NCBI GenBank assembly: GCA_910585555.1
Contig: CAJUFU010000011.1
Coordinates: 1-64,000 of the forward strand
DNA length: 64,000 bases
Origin: an uncultured Lachnospiraceae bacterium
Lineage (GTDB): Bacteria; Bacillota; Clostridia; Lachnospirales; Lachnospiraceae
Reading direction: 5' to 3'
A program made the translations under genes and the position numbers. The notes beneath the pieces are model-generated. The model made no database searches. It was given only the letters and a program-made list of their open reading frames with translations, and was not told the origin of the DNA. This document shows positions 59,396-64,000 of this stretch, piece after piece. Numbering within the stretch: position 1 is the first letter of the stretch; every line of letters begins with the position of its first letter.

Positions 59396-60775
59396 ATGTC
59401 TGAGCAGGAGAGAGAACAGGATTTTGCAGGGAAAGAGCCCGTCAAAGAGCAGGCGGAATATACATTGTCCGTACAGCCTGATTTTATGCGGGAAAAGATA
59501 AAACAAAAACCGGTCAATAAGCGAAAGCTCTTAAGGAGAACCTTAATCACTGTGGCGATGGCTGTGGTGTTTGGCCTGGTAGCTTGTGTGACCTTTTTGA
59601 TTCTGGAGCCTGTGATCAGCAATAAGCTTTATCCTGAGGAGGAGCCGCAGGAAGTGGTATTTCCGGAGGAGACTCTGCAGGAAGAGATGAATCCGGAAGA
59701 TATGCTGGTCAAGGATGAGGAGGAAGAAGAGCCCCAGCCTGTGGAGGTGGAGCTGGAAGATGAGCAGATTGAAGAACTCCTTTCTCAGGTAGAGTTCGGC
59801 TTAGAAGACTATCAGTCACTTTATAATGAACTGATGAAATTGGCGCAGAAGGCCAATTGTGCGATGGTCACCGTGGCGGGGGTCACTTCTGATGTAGACT
59901 GGTTTAATAACATTTATGAAAATGTGGCGTCGGCTTCCGGTGTAATTGTGGCCAATAATAACAAGGCCATACTGGTGTTAGTCAGTGCAGGCACCCTCAA
60001 TGGCGCGGAGACGATAGAGGTGACATTCTGCGATCAGACACAAACAGAGGCACAGATCGTCCAGAAAGATGCCGCAACGGGACTGGCAATTTTATCCGTA
60101 CCGCTGACCGCTATCAGCGAAGAGACATTAGATGTGATAGAGATTGCCCAGCTAGGCAGTTCCAGTACCAGCAATCTGCTGGGGACGCCGGTGATTGCGC
60201 TGGGAAGTCCTCTGGGAACCAGCGGTTCCGTCTGCTATGGTGTTGTGACTTCTGCAAGCACAGTCATGGATATGCCGGACGCTTCTTATAAAAAGATTAC
60301 CACAGATATTTATGGAAGCCGTAATGCCACAGGGATACTGATCAACTTTAAAGGAATGGTAATCGGTATCATAGACAACATGAATACCAGTAACGATATG
60401 GGCAATCTCTTAACAGCTTATGGCATTACAGAATTGAAGCAGACGATAGAGCAGATGTCTAACGATAAAGAGAGAGCCTATCTGGGTATACACGGGGCGG
60501 ATGTACCTAAGGAAGCGCTGGAAGACCCTGAGATGAATATACCGCCGGGCACTTATATCAGAGAGATTGAAATAGATTCTCCGGCTATGGAAGCAGGAAT
60601 CCAAAGCGGTGATGTGGTGACGCAGGTGGGAGGGACTCCCGTCAATAATTACAGTGAGCTGCTGAATGTCCTTCGTGTGGCTGAGCCGGAGGAAGTATAC
60701 ACGTTTACATTGATGCGGCAGGGACATGAAATGAAAGTGGATGTGACATTTGGACATCCGCCGGATGGGAATTAA
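59396..60775 (+). CDS. HtrA/DegP-like membrane protein with degenerate catalytic triad
   Basis: A 459-residue protein with a cytoplasmic N-terminus of about 50 residues and one membrane helix (about 53-75). An acidic linker, a trypsin-like domain (about 150-345) and a PDZ domain (about 350-455, with GTYIREIEIDSPAMEAGIQSGDVV and LRVAEPEEVYTF) follow. The overall HtrA layout is clear. At the places of the three catalytic residues I find VLVSAGTL for the NNHVV His, AATGLAILSV for the TDLA Asp, and GSRNATGIL for GNSGGPL. All three residues are therefore lost. It is likely a non-proteolytic scaffold or sensor in the envelope. Confidence 0.8.
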   Translation: MSEQEREQDFAGKEPVKEQAEYTLSVQPDFMREKIKQKPVNKRKLLRRTLITVAMAVVFGLVACVTFLILEPVISNKLYPEEEPQEVVFPEETLQEEMNPEDMLVKDEEEEEPQPVEVELEDEQIEELLSQVEFGLEDYQSLYNELMKLAQKANCAMVTVAGVTSDVDWFNNIYENVASASGVIVANNNKAILVLVSAGTLNGAETIEVTFCDQTQTEAQIVQKDAATGLAILSVPLTAISEETLDVIEIAQLGSSSTSNLLGTPVIALGSPLGTSGSVCYGVVTSASTVMDMPDASYKKITTDIYGSRNATGILINFKGMVIGIIDNMNTSNDMGNLLTAYGITELKQTIEQMSNDKERAYLGIHGADVPKEALEDPEMNIPPGTYIREIEIDSPAMEAGIQSGDVVTQVGGTPVNNYSELLNVLRVAEPEEVYTFTLMRQGHEMKVDVTFGHPPDGN

Positions 60776-60839
60776 TGGATAGAAAAGGTGTTTGACGGCA
60801 GATTTACCTGCCGCACATGGGCGCCGGAATGGAGAATAC

Positions 60840-61784
60840 ATGAAATATATCAAGGATTTAAAGGAAAGCGACAGAGTATTTGATATTTATCTGTGTAAAC
60901 ACAAACAGTCGGCGGTTACGAAGAATGGAAAAGCCTACGATAATGTGATTTTGCAGGATAAGACAGGAACGGTGGATGCCAAGATTTGGGATCCTAACAA
61001 TGCGGGAATCGAAGATTTTGACAGCCTGGATTATATCGAAGTCTACGGCGATGTGACCAGCTTTCAGGGGGCACTGCAGGTCAATGTAAAACGGGTCCGT
61101 AAGTGCCGGGAGGGAGAATATGACCCGGCGCAGTATCTTCCGGTCAGCAAATTTGACATTGAAGAGATGATGAAAGAGCTGCTGGGATTCATTGAAAGTA
61201 TCAAGAACCCTTATTTACATAAACTGATGCGGGCGTTTTTCGTAGAAGATACGGCGTTTATTCATGTCTTCAAGCAGTCCTCTGCGGCCAAGACGGTACA
61301 CCATGGATTCGTTGGCGGTTTGTTGCAGCATACCCTGGCGGTGACAAGATTATGTGATTATTTCTGTACCCAATATCCCATTTTGAAAAGAGATCTTCTC
61401 CTTTCGGCGGCAATCTGTCATGATATTGGTAAGACCAAAGAATTGTCTCTTTTCCCGGTAAATGATTATACGGAGGACGGGCAGTTTTTGGGACATATCG
61501 TAATCGGCAGTGAAATGGTGGGAGAAAAGATCAGACAGATAGATGGGTTTCCGGCAGTCCTTGCCAGCGAATTAAAACATTGCATTTTAGCCCATCATGG
61601 TGAATTAGAGTTTGGCTCTCCTAAGAAGCCTGCTATTGTGGAGGCGGTAGCGCTCTCCTTTGCTGACAATACCGATGCGAAGATGGAGACTTTTACAGAA
61701 ATTATGGAAAACAGTAACGATAAGGGATGGGTGGGATTTAACAGACTGTTCGATTCTAACTTGCGCGGGACTATTATGGAGTAG
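60840..61784 (+). CDS. yhaM: 3'-5' exoribonuclease YhaM family
   Basis: A 314-residue protein with an N-terminal OB-fold nucleic-acid-binding domain (about 10-95, NVILQDKTGTVDAKIWDPN) and an HD metal-dependent hydrolase domain. The HD signature is in VHHGFVGGLLQHTLAVTRLCDYF and AAICHDIGKTKEL. YhaM trims RNA (and single-stranded DNA) from the 3' end in Gram-positives. The ATG of MKYIKDL is chosen, with GGAG about 6-7 bp upstream. It lies 64 bp after the HtrA-like gene. Its stop codon falls inside a direct repeat that begins the structured element downstream. Confidence 0.93.
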   Translation: MKYIKDLKESDRVFDIYLCKHKQSAVTKNGKAYDNVILQDKTGTVDAKIWDPNNAGIEDFDSLDYIEVYGDVTSFQGALQVNVKRVRKCREGEYDPAQYLPVSKFDIEEMMKELLGFIESIKNPYLHKLMRAFFVEDTAFIHVFKQSSAAKTVHHGFVGGLLQHTLAVTRLCDYFCTQYPILKRDLLLSAAICHDIGKTKELSLFPVNDYTEDGQFLGHIVIGSEMVGEKIRQIDGFPAVLASELKHCILAHHGELEFGSPKKPAIVEAVALSFADNTDAKMETFTEIMENSNDKGWVGFNRLFDSNLRGTIME

Positions 61785-61974
61785 TGTGAGAAGAACCTCT
61801 AAAGCTCAGCAGCAAAGGCTGCTTCGCTAAGAAGTTCTAGGAGTTGCGTTGCAACTCCGTCTCACACTGGAGAATGCCTGAAATGCGGGCATTCTCTGGG
61901 ACGAACTTGTTCGTCCGCTGATTATGAGTCACAGCATAGTTGTGACATGGCGGTTAGTGTAAGAAGAACTTCTA
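61783..61974. ncRNA. Multi-hairpin element flanked by direct repeats
   Basis: A 19-bp sequence is repeated at both ends (61783-61801 and 61956-61974, 17 of 19 identical). Between them an 8-bp outer stem GTGTGAGA/TCTCACAC (61784-61791 with 61860-61867) encloses AGAAC/GTTCT and an 8-bp hairpin at 61840-61858. Three more hairpins follow: 61870-61896 (9 bp), 61899-61916 (8 bp) and 61928-61946 (6 bp). There is no coding potential and no known riboswitch consensus. It may be a mobile palindromic unit or an RNA. Confidence 0.55.
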
Positions 61975-62005
61975 TTAAATTGTTTATTTTAATATGAGGA
62001 AGCCT

Positions 62006-63478
62006 ATGGAATATAAGAAGAATGATATTGTCACGATAACCATAGAAGATATCGGAAATGACGGTGAAGGGATTGGTAAGATAGATGGATATACCCTTTT
62101 TGTCAAAGATGCCGTTATCGGTGATGTGGTGAAGGCAAGGATTACAAAATGCAAGAAGAACTATGGGTATGCGAGAGTAGAGAAGGTGGAAACGCCTTCT
62201 TCTTTTCGTGTAGAGCCAAAATGTATGTATTATCAAAAATGTGGGGGCTGCCAGATACAGGCCATGAGTTACGAGAGGCAGCTTAACTATAAACAAGATA
62301 AAATACGGAATAATTTGCTGCGTATTGGCAGTTTTACAGAAGAACAGATGGATGCAGTCATGGAGCCGATCGTAGGTATGGAAGAACCTTGGCATTATCG
62401 AAATAAGGCGCAATTCCCCGTGGGGTATGATAGAGAGGGGAATCTTGTCACCGGTTTCTATGCAGGGAGAACCCACGATATTATCGCCAATACAGACTGT
62501 GCACTGGGAGCGCCCGAGAATAAGCTGATTCTGGAGGCTGTACTGTCATATATGCGTAAGAACCAGGTGACAGCTTACCGGGAGCAGAACGGTGAAGGAT
62601 TGGTGCGGCACGTGTTGATACGTACAGGGTTCCGGTCCGGAGAGATTATGGTGTGTCTTGTGGTAAACGGAAAGAAGCTTCCGGCAGAAGAAAGACTGGT
62701 GGAAAAGCTTCGCGGGATAAATATAGCAGGCTTTGGAGAAAGCGGACAGAATAAAAGGATTACAAGCATTTCTCTCAGTGTCAATATGGATAAAACCAAT
62801 GTGATTATGGGAAAGGAGATCAGAGTCCTTTGGGGCAGCAGATGTATACAGGATACACTTTGCGGTCTTACGTTCTCTATCTCGCCGCTTTCTTTCTATC
62901 AGGTGAACCCACGACAGACAGAGAAACTATATGGACTGGCTTTGGAATATGCGGACTTGACGGGCAAGGAGACTGTTTGGGATTTGTACTGCGGTATCGG
63001 AACGATTTCCCTTTGCATGGCCAAGAAAGCAAGACAGGTTTATGGCGTGGAGGTGGTGCCCCAGGCCATAGAGGATGCTGTGGAAAATGCGCGTATTAAT
63101 CAGATAAGCAATGTAGAATTTTATGAGGGAAAAGCGGAGGATGTATTGCCCGCTTTTTATGAAAGGGCCGGACGGGAAGAGGAAGTAAAAAGTAATTTGG
63201 GGGAATCAGAAGATGATGGAGCCGGTGATAAGCTGCATCCGGATGTGATAGTGGTTGACCCGCCCCGTAAGGGATGCGATGAGAAATGTTTGGAAACGAT
63301 GCTTAGGATGCGGCCTGAGAGGATTGTCTATGTAAGCTGTGATTCTGCCACCCTGGCGAGGGATTTGAAAGTGTTGTGTGAGGGTGGGTATGAGTTGCGG
63401 AAGGTGCGCGGGGTGGACCAGTTTGGAGGGACGGTGCATGTGGAGGTTGCCGTGTTGCTATGTCGCGCAGATACCTAG
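62006..63478 (+). CDS. rlmD: 23S rRNA (uracil-C5)-methyltransferase RlmD/RlmCD-type
   Basis: A 490-residue enzyme. It has an N-terminal TRAM domain (about 5-60), an iron-sulfur Cys cluster region (CMYYQKCGGCQIQ plus a later Cys near ALGAP) and a C-terminal SAM domain. That domain has VWDLYCGIGTISLCMAKKA, VVDPPRKGCD and the catalytic Cys in YVSCDSATLARDL. In Gram-positives such enzymes methylate U747 and/or U1939 of 23S rRNA. An acidic insert (about residues 388-412) is unusual. The ATG of MEYKKND is chosen as GAGGAA lies 5-6 bp upstream. An in-frame ATG at 61994 overlaps that site. Confidence 0.92.
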   Translation: MEYKKNDIVTITIEDIGNDGEGIGKIDGYTLFVKDAVIGDVVKARITKCKKNYGYARVEKVETPSSFRVEPKCMYYQKCGGCQIQAMSYERQLNYKQDKIRNNLLRIGSFTEEQMDAVMEPIVGMEEPWHYRNKAQFPVGYDREGNLVTGFYAGRTHDIIANTDCALGAPENKLILEAVLSYMRKNQVTAYREQNGEGLVRHVLIRTGFRSGEIMVCLVVNGKKLPAEERLVEKLRGINIAGFGESGQNKRITSISLSVNMDKTNVIMGKEIRVLWGSRCIQDTLCGLTFSISPLSFYQVNPRQTEKLYGLALEYADLTGKETVWDLYCGIGTISLCMAKKARQVYGVEVVPQAIEDAVENARINQISNVEFYEGKAEDVLPAFYERAGREEEVKSNLGESEDDGAGDKLHPDVIVVDPPRKGCDEKCLETMLRMRPERIVYVSCDSATLARDLKVLCEGGYELRKVRGVDQFGGTVHVEVAVLLCRADT

Positions 63479-63633
63479 AAATCCTTGAATTTACGCAGTT
63501 CTTCGACCATTTCGTATTTACTCCGAATAAGGAAAATGCACTGGAAAAGGAGTTGAAAAGGGAAATTCCTGTGAGTGTCGGAATAGAACTGGTAGTGGTG
63601 GATATGTCAAGAAACGTTGATTTTATAGGCTAA
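63460..63633 (+). CDS. Possible 57-residue protein or gene remnant
   Basis: An open frame starts inside the last codons of the RNA methyltransferase gene (ATG 63460) and ends TAA 63633. It would encode MSRRYLEILEFTQFFDHFVF and a C-terminal part ending VDMSRNVDFIG. The composition is protein-like, but no ribosome site precedes the ATG and no family is recognised. It may be the remnant of a longer gene. A terminator follows 4 bp after the stop. Confidence 0.3.
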   Translation: MSRRYLEILEFTQFFDHFVFTPNKENALEKELKREIPVSVGIELVVVDMSRNVDFIG

Positions 63634-63636
63634 ATC

Positions 63637-63672
63637 GCACTTTTGGCTGTAAAGTAGCTGAAAGTGCTTTTT
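63637..63672 (+). terminator. Terminator after rlmD
   Basis: A 12-bp stem (63637-63648 with 63656-63667, two G-U pairs) with loop GTAAAGT, followed by five T (63668-63672). Confidence 0.75.
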
Positions 63673-63753
63673 CGTGCCTAGAATCGCCAGTATAAGGATA
63701 CCAACTAAGTAGTTATTTGCTGAAAGGGAAAGAAACGGAAGGAGTTTAAGAGT

Positions 63754-64000
63754 ATGGAAAGCATTATAAAAGTTGATAAGGTAATAAAAAAATTTGGTTC
63801 AGATACTGCTCTTAGTAATGTTTCCATAGAATTTGAAAGAGGAAAAATCTATGGAATTGTTGGAAGAAACGGTTCTGGAAAAACTGTCTTATTTAAGACG
63901 ATCATAGGGTTTTTAAAGCCTGACAGCGGCAGGGTAATTGTTGACGGTAAAGAAGTCGGAAAGGATACAGATTTTGCCGATCATATAGGAATTATTATTG
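63754..64000 (+). CDS. ABC transporter ATP-binding protein (5' part, cut by window end)
   Basis: The first 82 residues of an ABC ATPase. KVIKKFGSDTALSNVSIEFERG precedes Walker A in GIVGRNGSGKTVLFKTIIGF, followed by KPDSGRVIVDGKEVG. This matches the drug/bacitracin-type exporter or general importer class. The rest, including Walker B and the signature motif, lies outside the window. GGAAGGAG lies about 9 bp before the ATG. The gene is separated from rlmD by a terminator, so it starts a new transcript. The substrate cannot be told. Confidence 0.85.
   Translation, partial: MESIIKVDKVIKKFGSDTALSNVSIEFERGKIYGIVGRNGSGKTVLFKTIIGFLKPDSGRVIVDGKEVGKDTDFADHIGIII

Overview
The window reads as chromosomal DNA of an anaerobic, probably spore-forming Firmicute of the Lachnospiraceae type. 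This is inferred from moderate GC, strong AGGAGG-type ribosome sites, a T-box in front of proS, a YtvI-like sporulation membrane protein, a PerR/reverse-rubrerythrin/rubredoxin operon, a class II galT, YhaM and MutS2. No species call is possible from the sequence alone. No rRNA, tRNA, CRISPR array, insertion sequence, phage gene or replication origin was recognised. About 57 genes are supported, including one 31-residue protein.

Layout. 0-4 kb: GH13 amylase, transglutaminase-like protein and alkyltransferase-like protein. 3.8-16.5 kb: three separate ECF sigma-factor systems. The first anti-sigma-like partner carries an FtsX-type extracellular domain. The second has an acidic membrane partner and a von Willebrand A lipoprotein that share a duplicated ECF-like promoter motif. 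The third sits between a secreted His-rich protein and an RsgI-like anti-sigma protein with a His/Cys-rich tail. Between them lie a GNAT protein, threonine aldolase, Hsp20, a xylose-isomerase-like/PfkB-kinase pair and an HPr-like protein without the phosphorylatable histidine. 16.6-22.3 kb: the PerR peroxide operon, a two-component system with an RluA-type pseudouridine synthase, and YtvI. 22.3-27.7 kb: a gene fragment, two tandem Wzy/O-antigen-ligase-like proteins, and T-box-controlled proS.

27.8-35.6 kb is the most striking locus. One apparent operon encodes a small membrane protein, a YidC insertase domain fused to a CDP-glycerol-type glycerophosphotransferase, and the 2-aminoethylphosphonate pathway: transaminase, PEP mutase fused to a TagD-like cytidylyltransferase, LicC-like nucleotidyltransferase and phosphonopyruvate decarboxylase. 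A methyltransferase and a small membrane protein follow. Together these genes look able to make CMP-activated aminoethylphosphonate and attach it, or glycerol phosphate, to a surface polymer. The two Wzy-like proteins just upstream fit a surface-glycan setting.

35.7-40 kb: a BlaI/BlaR1-like pair with a clear promoter-operator, and an amidase with an Arg-rich repetitive cytoplasmic tail. 40-45.5 kb: two response regulators (one with an Hpt domain, no kinase nearby), an AraC regulator, a structured intergenic element, galK and galT. 45.8-54.6 kb: XRE regulator, B12-binding radical SAM protein, DEDDh exonuclease, VanW protein, HypE-like protein, Lrp regulator, aminotransferase and TrmL. 54.6-64 kb: the reverse-strand mutS2-response regulator-kinase operon, a degenerate HtrA-like protein, YhaM, a second structured intergenic element, RlmD-type methyltransferase and the start of an ABC transporter ATPase cut by the window edge.
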